This document shows, in pieces, positions 1 through 5,826 of a DNA stretch of 6,853 nucleotides. Positions within the stretch are counted from its first letter, which is position 1. Every line of letters starts with the position of its first letter. The position numbers and the translations under genes were made by a program. Location of the stretch: NCBI GenBank assembly GCA_014377395.1, contig JACMPS010000039.1:1-6853 (forward strand). The letters are read 5' to 3'. This DNA comes from Chthonomonadaceae bacterium (GTDB taxonomy: Bacteria > Armatimonadota > Chthonomonadetes > Chthonomonadales > Chthonomonadaceae). The notes under the pieces are model-generated. The model saw nothing but the letters and a program-made list of their open reading frames with translations. It did not search any database and was not told the origin of the DNA.

Positions 1-770
1 AGATAAACCATTCCGGTTTCAAGCAGACGATCAAGCACATCGCTTCCCTGTCCGACGACATGAGCGATGGCACTGTTTCGTGTTTGCGGATAGTAGGAAT
101 TGTTGCGATGGCCGGGAACGTGGCGGCGGGCAAACTCGTGAATCGGAGCAACGCCGCCATACTCCAGAAGCGCATCGAAGGTCACTTTTTCGTCGTCTTT
201 TAATCGGTCGTAAGGGCGTTTCCCCGGCTCGGAATAAATCATTGCCTCAAAAATACGAGAAGCGATTTCACTTTTGGCTCCGTTCGGGTTGACCCCGACA
301 CGACTAGCGATCCGACGCAAATTTTGTGCGTTTTCGTTGAGCAGACAAGCCTCCAACCCGTACCGCTCCGAAAGCAGAACCGGAACCTGACGCTTCACCT
401 CGTTTTGCAGAAAGAGCGAACCGTTCTCTTCCTCAAAAAGCAACCCCAGTGCTTCAAGTCTCACAAACGTTGCGCGTAAAACGGGTTCGGTGGGTTTGCC
501 TCCCGCTTCCTCGATTGCCTGACTCCAGAGAAGGTGTTCGCCCTGTTCACAAATTGCGGCGATCTGAAGTAGGCGCAGTTCCCGTGCATCCAGATCACGA
601 ATCGCCGCCGAGTGGGAGTAACCGTTTCGCAAATCGCGCATCACTTTTGCAAGGAGGGCAACACGTTGTGTCGGCATCTTCTCGTTGGTGTCAAGACCGA
701 TCTCACGCGACTCATAAATTTTCTGGAGGGTTTCGGTGGAGAGGCGATTAAGGCAGGTTTCCAGTGTCAT
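1..770 (-). CDS. Winged-helix/SAP-like multi-domain protein, C-terminus cut by window edge
   Basis: Seen: an open frame from ATG (770-768) runs 256 codons without a stop to the left edge, so the C-terminus is missing. An AGGAG lies at 789-785, a long 14 nt before the ATG, and no in-frame start lies closer to it. Residues 63-120 read as a winged-helix-like unit (ELRLLQIAAICEQG, then VLRATFVRLEALGLLF). Residues 150-173 (LRRIASRVGVNPNGAKSEIA) match the SAP pattern Lxx(L/I)xxxxGxxxxGxKxExxxRI. A second helix-turn-helix-like unit starts near 194 and reaches DVLDRLLETGMVY at the edge. Inference: the LxxLxALGL pattern and repeated winged-helix units recall the helicase-associated (XPB/Ssl2-like) proteins of Actinobacteria and Chloroflexi. 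The SAP-like motif suggests nucleic-acid binding. The function is not established, and other SAP-containing nucleases or regulators remain possible. That this is a real gene is far surer than what it does. Confidence 0.8.
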   Translation of the reverse strand, partial: MTLETCLNRLSTETLQKIYESREIGLDTNEKMPTQRVALLAKVMRDLRNGYSHSAAIRDLDARELRLLQIAAICEQGEHLLWSQAIEEAGGKPTEPVLRATFVRLEALGLLFEEENGSLFLQNEVKRQVPVLLSERYGLEACLLNENAQNLRRIASRVGVNPNGAKSEIASRIFEAMIYSEPGKRPYDRLKDDEKVTFDALLEYGGVAPIHEFARRHVPGHRNNSYYPQTRNSAIAHVVGQGSDVLDRLLETGMVY

Positions 771-829
771 ATCGAAAAAACATTCTCCTGAGTTTACAAA
801 ATAAACAATTCGGTGGGATCTCTTACGTC

Positions 830-835
830 ATTATA
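830..835 (-). promoter_or_regulatory. Candidate -10 box (TATAAT) for the winged-helix/SAP gene
   Basis: A perfect TATAAT reads on the minus strand at 835-830, about 60 bp upstream of the start at 770, in the divergent spacer. No good -35 box is visible at 16-18 bp (around 852-859 the minus strand reads GGTGAA-like). The assignment therefore rests on the -10 alone. A second TATAAT at 887-882 is further away and also lacks a -35. Confidence 0.35.
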
Positions 836-893
836 TCCGAAGCGATCCTGTTTTCACCATTCCGTATGCCGCCCTATCACCATTATATCGCTG

Positions 894-923
894 TTGTCTT
901 GTCGTGTAGGTTGCCGCTATAGA
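894..923 (+). promoter_or_regulatory. Candidate promoter for the GGDEF gene
   Basis: TTGTCT at 894-899 and TATAGA at 918-923, 18 bp apart, fit a weak sigma70-type promoter. It would start transcription near 930 and give a leader of about 110 nt before the start codon at 1040. Both boxes deviate from consensus, so this is a tentative call. Confidence 0.3.
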
Positions 924-943
924 AATTGGCACGTTCTATGCAC

Positions 944-1018
944 GAATCTCGTATGGGAGTCGCAGACATGAGATTCCGCAGGCGAACTGAATGGTTCGGA
1001 GACAACATTCGCGTCGAA
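944..1018 (+). promoter_or_regulatory. Structured 5' leader of the GGDEF gene
   Basis: Three stem-loops lie in tandem just upstream of the GGDEF gene. The first pairs GAATCTC (944-950) with GAGATTC (970-976), extendable by a G-U and a T-A pair. The second pairs CGAAC (983-987) with GTTCG (994-998) around a 6-nt loop. The third pairs TTCG (1008-1011) with CGAA (1015-1018). The ribosome binding site follows at 1029-1034. No known riboswitch consensus is recognisable. The leader may influence translation or mRNA stability, but chance pairing is not excluded. Confidence 0.3.
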
Positions 1019-1039
1019 GCCTGAATCTGAGGAGTGATG

Positions 1040-1930
1040 ATGAAGATTGAAGACGCCCCCCGGCGCATTCTCCTGATCGAAGAGCCGACACAAAATACTC
1101 TCGGACCGAAACTGGGACGCAAAGACGATCCCGCTATTCAGGTGGTTCCCGATTTGCGGGCGGCTTATGCTTGCCTTGCACAGCATGAGTTCGAGGTGAT
1201 CGTGGTTTCGGCAAGGGAGAACGAACAGCAGTCCACCGACATTTCCCTCCTGATTCAGACCCGCCCCGAAACTCCCGTCGTCGTTGTCGGTGAGGAAAAC
1301 ATCGAAGAATTTGCGCTCACGATGCTCAGGGCAGGCGCACAGGATTTCGTCGTGCGGGGACAATGCGAGGGCGAAATTCTTGATAGAACTCTGCGCTACG
1401 CCATTGAGCGCCACCGCTTGCAACGGGAATTGCGTGATCTCTCTTTGCGGGACGAACTGACCGGGCTTTACAATAGACGCGGCTTTCTGACGCTTGGCAA
1501 CCCCCACATTCTTGCCGCAAATCGCCTGCAAATTGACATGGGCGTTCTTTATTTCGACCTCGACAACCTCAAGCGAATCAATGACGATCAGGGTCATGCC
1601 GCAGGAGACGAAGCCCTCAAACGCGCCGCACAGCTCCTCAAGCGCACTCTGCGAACAACAGACACGCTCGCTCGTATCGGAGGAGATGAATTCGCGGCTC
1701 TCGCACTCGGTGCCACACCACGCGGAGAAGCCTCTCTGCTCTCACGGATTCGCCGTAATCTCGACGCGCACAATTTTCAGAACCCCGAATTGCCGCCGGT
1801 CTCACTTTCTATCGGGATTGCCTTTTATCTTGCGGAGGCTCCGCAAACGCTCGAAACCCTTTTGGAAGATGCCGACGCGAAAATGTACATCGAGAAAAAA
1901 GAGCGGAAAGCGGTAATCGCACGCGGTTAA
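1040..1930 (+). CDS. Diguanylate cyclase with degenerate receiver domain (REC-GGDEF)
   Basis: A 296-residue cytoplasmic protein predicted to make cyclic di-GMP from two GTP. Residues 8-118 have receiver-like strand/helix spacing (RRILLIEEP, FEVIVVSAREN, TPVVVVG, AGAQDFVVRGQ). The position of the phospho-accepting Asp at the end of strand 3 is Ser57, and the usual conserved Lys of the last strand is Arg106, so classical phosphorylation is unlikely. A short helical linker (ERHRLQRELRDLSL) leads into a complete GGDEF domain: DELTGLYNRRG (138-148), FDLDNLKRIND (172-182) and GGDEF (214-218). An intact inhibitory I-site RxxD (RTTD, 205-208) sits five residues upstream, implying product feedback. 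GAGGAG at 1029-1034 favours the ATG at 1040; ATG 1037 and GTG 1034 are in frame but crowd or overlap it. There is no transmembrane segment. The stop overlaps the convergent MFS gene by four bases. Confidence 0.93.
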   Translation: MKIEDAPRRILLIEEPTQNTLGPKLGRKDDPAIQVVPDLRAAYACLAQHEFEVIVVSARENEQQSTDISLLIQTRPETPVVVVGEENIEEFALTMLRAGAQDFVVRGQCEGEILDRTLRYAIERHRLQRELRDLSLRDELTGLYNRRGFLTLGNPHILAANRLQIDMGVLYFDLDNLKRINDDQGHAAGDEALKRAAQLLKRTLRTTDTLARIGGDEFAALALGATPRGEASLLSRIRRNLDAHNFQNPELPPVSLSIGIAFYLAEAPQTLETLLEDADAKMYIEKKERKAVIARG

Positions 1931-3255
1931 TTTCCCCGTTGTTCAGTTCGTGCAGAACGAAGCGCGAACGACTGAAACAAAACGCCTGCCAGCATCACGA
2001 AAAAGCAAAGCCAGAAGCCACGTCCCCAGACACCCCCCAGAACACCGAGAAGCGGAAAGGCGATCAAGGGGGCTATCGTGCCACGCAATCCGAAGAAAAA
2101 CGAATGAAGCGACTGATACTGCGCCGCACGTCCCGGCTCGGAAAGTGACAGCGTGGTGTTGAGGTAGCCTAAATCCACTCCTGATTGTGCGGCACTTTGC
2201 AGGGCGGAGCCGAGGTAAAGCCAGCCGATATGCGGAGCCATTGCGTACATCGCCGGGGTGCAACAATTAAGCAAAACCGCCGCCAGCACACACGTCAGCG
2301 ACCCGAACCGATCCAGAAACCAGCCCCAGAAAAACAGCGAAATCAACGAGAGAATGCCGCCGAGATTTTGCAACGTTGCAATTTGTGTCGGCGTGATATG
2401 AAACTCGTCCACCTGATAAACCGGATAATAGGTATTCGCGAGCAGGTTCCCGAAGCCCGACAAAATCACAGAAATCGTGAAAAAGCGATATTGACGGTTT
2501 CGCCGTAAAATTCCGAACGTGTCCTTGAAAAACTCGCCGAGTGAAGGCTTTTCACCCTCCGAGGGAAGCGGAGGCGCAAGTCTCAGGCGGAAAAACGCAT
2601 ACGCCGTCAGAATCCCGAATACCCCCCCGAACGCAAACATCCACCGATAATCCAGCCCGTAATGCTCCTGTAAAACCCCCATCACTCGTGCCGAAATCAA
2701 CATTGTCGCCGCCATGCCGATCCGAACATAACTCATCAAACGCCCCCGATGTTCATCCGGGTAAATTTCCTTCATGATCGAGGTGTACGCAGGTGCCGAC
2801 ACCGAAAACAAGATCGGCGTGAGGCAAATCAGCATCAAAAACCACTCAGTGGCAAAGGCTCCGCGCACCAGAAGCGGCGTCAGGCAGAACATTCCGCGTG
2901 AAAGCAACCAGGTAATCGTGACAAAGGGAAGTTTTGATTTTCCTTCCATCTGCCTTGCCCAGAACAACGCAAAGAGATAGCCGATTGCAGGAGCCGCCGA
3001 CGCAATTCCCATTTGTAGCCCGGTCGCGTGGAGTTTGCCGCGAGCAAGTTGCAGGGCAAATGTCCAGATCGCACCCTGATATACCCCGGCGGACATTCCC
3101 GCAACGGCATCCCATTTCCAGTTATACCAGACCCCATCGGGAACGACTTTTCCCAGTTGGCGACGAAGAAACGTGTAAGGTTTGTACTTCCTCAAGCCTT
3201 TGGGTTCGGGAGAGGGAGAAGAATGGCGAGAAGACGAAGGGCTTTTTTGTTCCAA
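1927..3255 (-). CDS. MFS transporter, about 12 membrane helices
   Basis: A 442-residue integral membrane protein of the major facilitator superfamily; the substrate cannot be told from sequence. The first 50 residues are hydrophilic and Ser/Pro-rich. Hydrophobic segments then follow through to about residue 432 in two halves, separated by a charged loop near 225-255 (PPLPSEGEKPSLGEFF). YPDEHRGRLMSYVRIGM (165-181) and the motif-A-like WGWFLDRFG (310-318) in the second half support the family. The start is TTG at 3255-3253: an in-frame stop lies upstream with no ATG or GTG between, and the first internal Met (54) falls inside the first membrane segment. No strong ribosome binding site precedes the TTG (a GGAG lies 17 nt away), so the exact start is the least certain part. 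It stands alone, convergent with the GGDEF gene and divergent from the NADH dehydrogenase gene. Confidence 0.92.
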   Translation of the reverse strand: MEQKSPSSSRHSSPSPEPKGLRKYKPYTFLRRQLGKVVPDGVWYNWKWDAVAGMSAGVYQGAIWTFALQLARGKLHATGLQMGIASAAPAIGYLFALFWARQMEGKSKLPFVTITWLLSRGMFCLTPLLVRGAFATEWFLMLICLTPILFSVSAPAYTSIMKEIYPDEHRGRLMSYVRIGMAATMLISARVMGVLQEHYGLDYRWMFAFGGVFGILTAYAFFRLRLAPPLPSEGEKPSLGEFFKDTFGILRRNRQYRFFTISVILSGFGNLLANTYYPVYQVDEFHITPTQIATLQNLGGILSLISLFFWGWFLDRFGSLTCVLAAVLLNCCTPAMYAMAPHIGWLYLGSALQSAAQSGVDLGYLNTTLSLSEPGRAAQYQSLHSFFFGLRGTIAPLIAFPLLGVLGGVWGRGFWLCFFVMLAGVLFQSFALRSARTEQRGN

Positions 3256-3262
3256 ATCGCTG

Positions 3263-3291
3263 ATGACAAAGACTCCGGTAGTTCGTATAAG
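3263..3291 (+). promoter_or_regulatory. Sigma70-type promoter for the NADH dehydrogenase gene
   Basis: ATGACA (3263-3268, five of six matches to TTGACA) and TATAAG (3286-3291, five of six matches to TATAAT) are separated by exactly 17 bp. This is the best promoter match in the window. Transcription would begin near 3298, giving a leader of about 115 nt. The promoter lies within about 35 bp of the TTG start of the divergent MFS gene, so the two units probably share this control region. Confidence 0.55.
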
Positions 3292-3354
3292 TGCTTAAGG
3301 ATACCCCATAGACGGACGAGGAGACGCGGTGCGAGACCGTAAAAGAACACTCTT

Positions 3355-3369
3355 ATCGGTTTTCCCGAT
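3355..3369 (+). other. Small stem-loop in the ndh leader
   Basis: ATCGG (3355-3359) pairs with CCGAT (3365-3369) around a TTTTC loop, 11 nt before the AGGAG at 3381. It is short and may be incidental. If formed, it would sit just upstream of the ribosome binding site without covering it. Confidence 0.2.
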
Positions 3370-3413
3370 GCGCCCCGCACAGGAGAAGTGGTTTGCAGAG
3401 GCAAGTACATAAC

Positions 3414-4745
3414 ATGAGTAACGAGACAAATCAGAAAGACAATCGCCCCCATGTCGTCATTGTCGGCGGCGGTTTTGGCGGGTTGAATGCAGTAAAAATC
3501 TTGAAGAACGCCCCGGTGCGCGTGACCCTTCTCGATAAAACAAATCATCACCTTTTTCAGCCTTTGCTTTATCAGGTAGCAACGGCAGGGCTAGCCACCA
3601 ACGACATCGCCGCGCCTCTACGAGCGATTTTGCGTCACCAGAAGAATTGTGAAGTGATTATGGGTGAAGTCACAGGTGTGGACACCGCCCGGAAATGTGT
3701 TCAACTTGGGGACGGAGAGGAAATCGCTTTCGATTATCTCGTGCTTGCTACCGGAGCGCGTCATTCCTATTTCGGGAAACCGCAGTGGGAACAATTTGCA
3801 CCGGGACTGAAGACTCTGAACGATGGCACCGAGATTCGCGAACGTATCTTGAGTGCCTTTGAGCGAGCGGAAAATACAAACGATGAAGCCGAGCGTGAAG
3901 CCAATCTGACCTTTGTGGTGGTGGGAGCGGGGGCAACCGGGGCGGAAATGGCGGGGGCAATTTCAGAATTGACGCATCGCTCTCTTGCGCGTGATTTCCG
4001 ACACATAGACCCCACACAGGCAAAAATCATCCTGATTGACGGCGTGAACAAAATTTTGCCTGCCTATTCGGAACCGTTAAACGAGCAGGCAAAGCAATAC
4101 CTGGAGAGTGTGGGCATTACGGTGATGCTCGGCAACAACGTTGAGCAGGTAGATGCGGACGGCGTAGTCGTAGGCGGACAACGCATCCATGCCCGCACCG
4201 TGATCTGGGGCGCGGGAAACGCGGCTTCCCCGGCAGGAAAATGGCTCGGTGTCGAGACAGACAAAGCAGGTCGCGTCAAAATCAGTGAGGACTGTTCAGT
4301 GCCCGGTTTTCCCGAAATTTTCGTGATTGGCGACACGATGACTCAACTGGAAAACGGAAAGCCTCTTCCCGGCGTCGCGCAGGTCGCGATTCAGCAGGGA
4401 AAATACGTTGGTAGAAAAATTGCGGCACTGGTCGCAAACAAGCCTTTCGACAAACCGTTTCACTACTGGAACAAAGGAAACCTTGCCACAGTAGGGCGCA
4501 AATTCGGTGTGGCGGAGATTGGAAAGTTTCGCTCGGCGGGTTTGTTGGGGTGGCTTCTCTGGCTCGGCGTTCACATCGTCTATTTGATTGGGTTCAGCAA
4601 CCGCTTTATCGTTCTCTTGAAATGGGGAATTTCTTACCTCACTTATGAGCGTGGCGCACGACTCATCATTGACGAGGGCAGTCACCCGGACAACAGAGCC
4701 GTGCAGGTGTTGCCTTCCCAAGTAGAAGCGCGAAAGTTGGCGTAA
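3414..4745 (+). CDS. ndh: Type II NADH:quinone oxidoreductase (NDH-2)
   Basis: A 443-residue single-subunit flavoprotein that passes electrons from NADH to membrane quinone without pumping protons, on the inner face of the cytoplasmic membrane. Two dinucleotide-binding motifs are clear: VVIVGGGFGG (14-23, FAD) and FVVVGAGATGAEMAG (167-181, NADH). ATG (112-114) and FVIGD (303-307) are the usual FAD-contacting segments. AQVAIQQG (322-329) is the quinone-site AQxAxQ signature. The C-terminal segment, about 376-418 (GLLGWLLWLGVHIVYLIGF and following), is the hydrophobic/amphipathic membrane anchor. Length and order are typical of NDH-2. Start: ATG 3414 fits the family N-terminus. An in-frame TTG at 3393 has a better ribosome binding site (AGGAG 3381-3385, 7 nt away) and would add seven residues (MQRQVHN). 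It is probably monocistronic, under the promoter at 3263-3291. Confidence 0.95.
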   Translation: MSNETNQKDNRPHVVIVGGGFGGLNAVKILKNAPVRVTLLDKTNHHLFQPLLYQVATAGLATNDIAAPLRAILRHQKNCEVIMGEVTGVDTARKCVQLGDGEEIAFDYLVLATGARHSYFGKPQWEQFAPGLKTLNDGTEIRERILSAFERAENTNDEAEREANLTFVVVGAGATGAEMAGAISELTHRSLARDFRHIDPTQAKIILIDGVNKILPAYSEPLNEQAKQYLESVGITVMLGNNVEQVDADGVVVGGQRIHARTVIWGAGNAASPAGKWLGVETDKAGRVKISEDCSVPGFPEIFVIGDTMTQLENGKPLPGVAQVAIQQGKYVGRKIAALVANKPFDKPFHYWNKGNLATVGRKFGVAEIGKFRSAGLLGWLLWLGVHIVYLIGFSNRFIVLLKWGISYLTYERGARLIIDEGSHPDNRAVQVLPSQVEARKLA

Positions 4746-4810
4746 ACGTAGTTCTGCCTCAGAGAGTATTGTAGAAGTCTGTTTTTTCCTCTAGAATTAG
4801 GAGCGATTAC

Positions 4811-4875
4811 GCGGATTATGTCCGCAGGACTACCGGCGAAGCCGCCAGCGACGAATTTATGCCGCCGTCCTTTTT
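4811..4875 (+). repeat. Palindromic cluster, REP-like and possibly the ndh terminator
   Basis: GCGGA (4811-4815) pairs with TCCGC (4821-4825). After a CTAC, CGGC (4834-4837) pairs with GCCG (4841-4844) around GAA. Alternatively GGAC plus GGCG (4827-4830, 4835-4838) pair with CGCC plus GTCC (4863-4866, 4867-4870), with TTTTT directly after at 4871-4875. That second fold would be a bulged terminator for ndh. The order hairpin, CTAC, hairpin resembles the element at 5827-5877, so it may be a degenerate member of the same repeat family. Confidence 0.3.
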
Positions 4876-4899
4876 GGAAAAGTGATAAAAAGGAAAATA

Positions 4900-4938
4900 G
4901 ATACGTCCCGCCGCTTTTTAAGAGCGACGGGACGTATC
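4900..4938 (-). terminator. Strong rho-independent-type terminator for the 82-residue gene
   Basis: GATACGTCCCG (4900-4910) pairs perfectly with CGGGACGTATC (4928-4938). Inside, one mismatch is followed by CGCT (4912-4915) pairing with AGCG (4923-4926) and a 7-nt loop. On the minus strand the hairpin is followed by a T-rich tract (TATTTTCCTTTTT, 4899-4887). On the plus strand it is followed by GGATTGTG, so termination should work mainly on minus-strand transcripts, about 100 nt past the stop at 5039. As an mRNA 3' end it may also protect ndh transcripts. Confidence 0.65.
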
Positions 4939-4958
4939 GGATTGTGATAAACAAAGAG

Positions 4959-4977
4959 AAAACTCTTACGGAGTTTT
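4959..4977 (-). terminator. Second hairpin downstream of the 82-residue gene
   Basis: AAAACTC (4959-4965) pairs with GAGTTTT (4971-4977) around TTACG: a 7-bp AT-rich stem. On the minus strand the sequence after it is CTCTTTGTTTATC, only moderately T-rich. It may be a weak first terminator ahead of the stronger hairpin at 4900-4938. Confidence 0.3.
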
Positions 4978-5038
4978 GACCCGGCATTTTGCATTGAGAT
5001 AACAAAGACAGAGCAGAATAGAGAGAAACAACCGACGA

Positions 5039-5287
5039 CTAAGCGGCGACCCGCTCCATCACATTCGTGGCTACGGTGACAGAAGAAGCCCCTTGCTCCA
5101 CCGTGCAAACGCTGCAAATTCGGTCAAACCGAATGTCGTCTTTTGCCGTCACTAGATAGCCGCCGTAAAGCGGAACATAAGTGGCGTCGTAGATTTTCGA
5201 TGTCACTTCGATTTCTGTGCCGTTTCGATCCGTATAGAGAACCGAACACACTTTGCCAACCAATTCTTTTGCTTCCGATAGTACCAT
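5039..5287 (-). CDS. Small beta-rich protein of unknown function, possibly Sm/Rof-like
   Basis: An 82-residue soluble protein; I do not recognise its family with confidence. The ATG at 5287-5285 has an excellent ribosome binding site (AGGAGG, 5303-5298, 10 nt spacing), and its own leader hairpin and terminator support a real gene. After a short N-terminal helix (SEAKELVG) the body alternates as beta strands: KVCSVLYTDRNG, EIEVTSKIYDATYVPLY, GGYLVTAKDDIRFDRICSV. The pattern of a DRxG turn, a central D-x-x-Y strand and a final (D/E)IRxDRI strand resembles small Sm/SH3-like barrels such as Rho-binding antiterminators (Rof). This is an inference from pattern only. Cys14, Cys58 and Cys61 are too few and badly placed for an obvious zinc site. 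No signal peptide or membrane segment is seen. The C-terminal 20 residues look like a flexible tail. Confidence 0.75.
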   Translation of the reverse strand: MVLSEAKELVGKVCSVLYTDRNGTEIEVTSKIYDATYVPLYGGYLVTAKDDIRFDRICSVCTVEQGASSVTVATNVMERVAA

Positions 5288-5297
5288 TTTGTATTAA

Positions 5298-5349
5298 CCT
5301 CCTGACGGTTTCCTCGTTCCGTCAGCATAGATTAACGGCTTTCAGAGCC
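5298..5349 (-). promoter_or_regulatory. Leader hairpins touching the ribosome binding site of the 82-residue gene
   Basis: CTGACGG (5302-5308) and CCGTCAG (5319-5325) form a perfect 7-bp stem with a 10-nt loop. The 3' base of the stem in the mRNA includes the first two bases of the AGGAGG ribosome binding site (5303-5298). A smaller stem, GGCT/AGCC (5337-5340 with 5346-5349), lies just upstream. The arrangement could modulate ribosome access or stabilise the 5' end. No convincing -10/-35 pair for this gene was found. Confidence 0.4.
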
Positions 5350-5369
5350 ATGCCTTTTATCCGTCGAAT

Positions 5370-5378
5370 TGCTAGAAT
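5370..5378 (+). promoter_or_regulatory. Extended -10 promoter for the 134-residue orphan
   Basis: TGCTAGAAT at 5370-5378 matches the extended -10 form TGnTATAAT with one change. There is no clear -35 at 5349-5356, which extended -10 promoters can tolerate. Transcription would begin near 5385, only about nine bases before the ATG at 5394, so the message would be nearly leaderless. Confidence 0.4.
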
Positions 5379-5393
5379 CTGATTTTCATTCCT

Positions 5394-5798
5394 ATGACCG
5401 TTTTTACCGTCCGCTGGCGAAGCGCTCGCCACCATCGTGAACACGAACTGTATGCCTCTGCGGAAGTAGGGGCGTTGTTGATGTCGGCGTTGCAGGAAAG
5501 CGGCGGTGAAACTATTTGGAACACGGGTACGCTCTGGCGGTGTCCGGGCTGTGGAGATCGCACCCTGAAAATCGAGGAGTTCGTGGAAGGAAATCGGCTT
5601 GCGGAGGCGTATTTACAAGAGAGCGAAAGATGGGACAAACTCAACGGCATCCGTCCTGACAAAATCCGGCAAAAGGCACTACTCTGGCTTGCGGAAGTAG
5701 CATTGAAAACCCTCGGTTGTGAGCGCGACCGCGTTTACTTCAAGGACGAGGGCGGTCAATGTCGCTTCGCCGGAGAGACGTTTATTTCAAGGATTTGA
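5394..5798 (+). CDS. Uncharacterised 134-residue protein with a CPGC knuckle
   Basis: A soluble 134-residue protein that I do not recognise. Its N-terminus (MTVFTVRWRSARHHREHELY) is basic. Residues 48-57 (LWRCPGCGDR) contain a CxxC knuckle as in zinc ribbons, but the other cysteines (109, 123) are isolated and do not form a second CxxC, so metal binding is unproven. The middle (63-107) is helical and charged; the C-terminus (GGQCRFAGETFISRI) looks like a short beta segment. The codon pattern resembles its neighbours and the frame ends cleanly at TGA. No Shine-Dalgarno precedes the ATG; the extended -10 at 5370-5378 would give a leader of about nine bases. It is divergent from the 82-residue gene, with about 106 bp between starts. 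It is more likely a lineage-specific gene than an artefact, because no competing frame on either strand is better. Confidence 0.65.
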   Translation: MTVFTVRWRSARHHREHELYASAEVGALLMSALQESGGETIWNTGTLWRCPGCGDRTLKIEEFVEGNRLAEAYLQESERWDKLNGIRPDKIRQKALLWLAEVALKTLGCERDRVYFKDEGGQCRFAGETFISRI

Positions 5799-5826
5799 AA
5801 AATGAAGCGTAATGGCATTATGGAAT

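Larger units (their letters stand above)
4746..5038. other. Convergent intergenic spacer with several stem-loops, no gene seen
   Basis: This 293-bp spacer lies between the 3' ends of ndh (plus) and the 82-residue gene (minus). I see no convincing coding sequence. From left to right it holds a T6 run at 4782-4787 preceded only by weak pairing (CAGA 4760-4763 with TCTG 4778-4781). A palindromic cluster at 4811-4870 follows, then a strong hairpin at 4900-4938 and a 7-bp hairpin at 4959-4977. The last three are listed separately. Confidence 0.6.

Noticed and set aside
771..783. Leader peptide of 11 residues starting at the ATG at 783-781 on the minus strand
   Set aside because: The AGGAG is only one base from this ATG, too close for initiation, and the peptide has no attenuator-like features.
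882..887. Second TATAAT on the minus strand in the first divergent spacer
   Set aside because: No -35 box at a suitable distance, and it is further from the start than the one at 835-830.
944..1020. Possible GEMM (c-di-GMP) riboswitch ahead of the GGDEF gene
   Set aside because: Stem-loops are present, but the conserved GEMM core and its tetraloop-receptor segments are not recognisable.
917..1597. Minus-strand open frame opposite the GGDEF gene
   Set aside because: It is the antisense shadow of a gene with unmistakable GGDEF motifs; no start signals or domains were seen.
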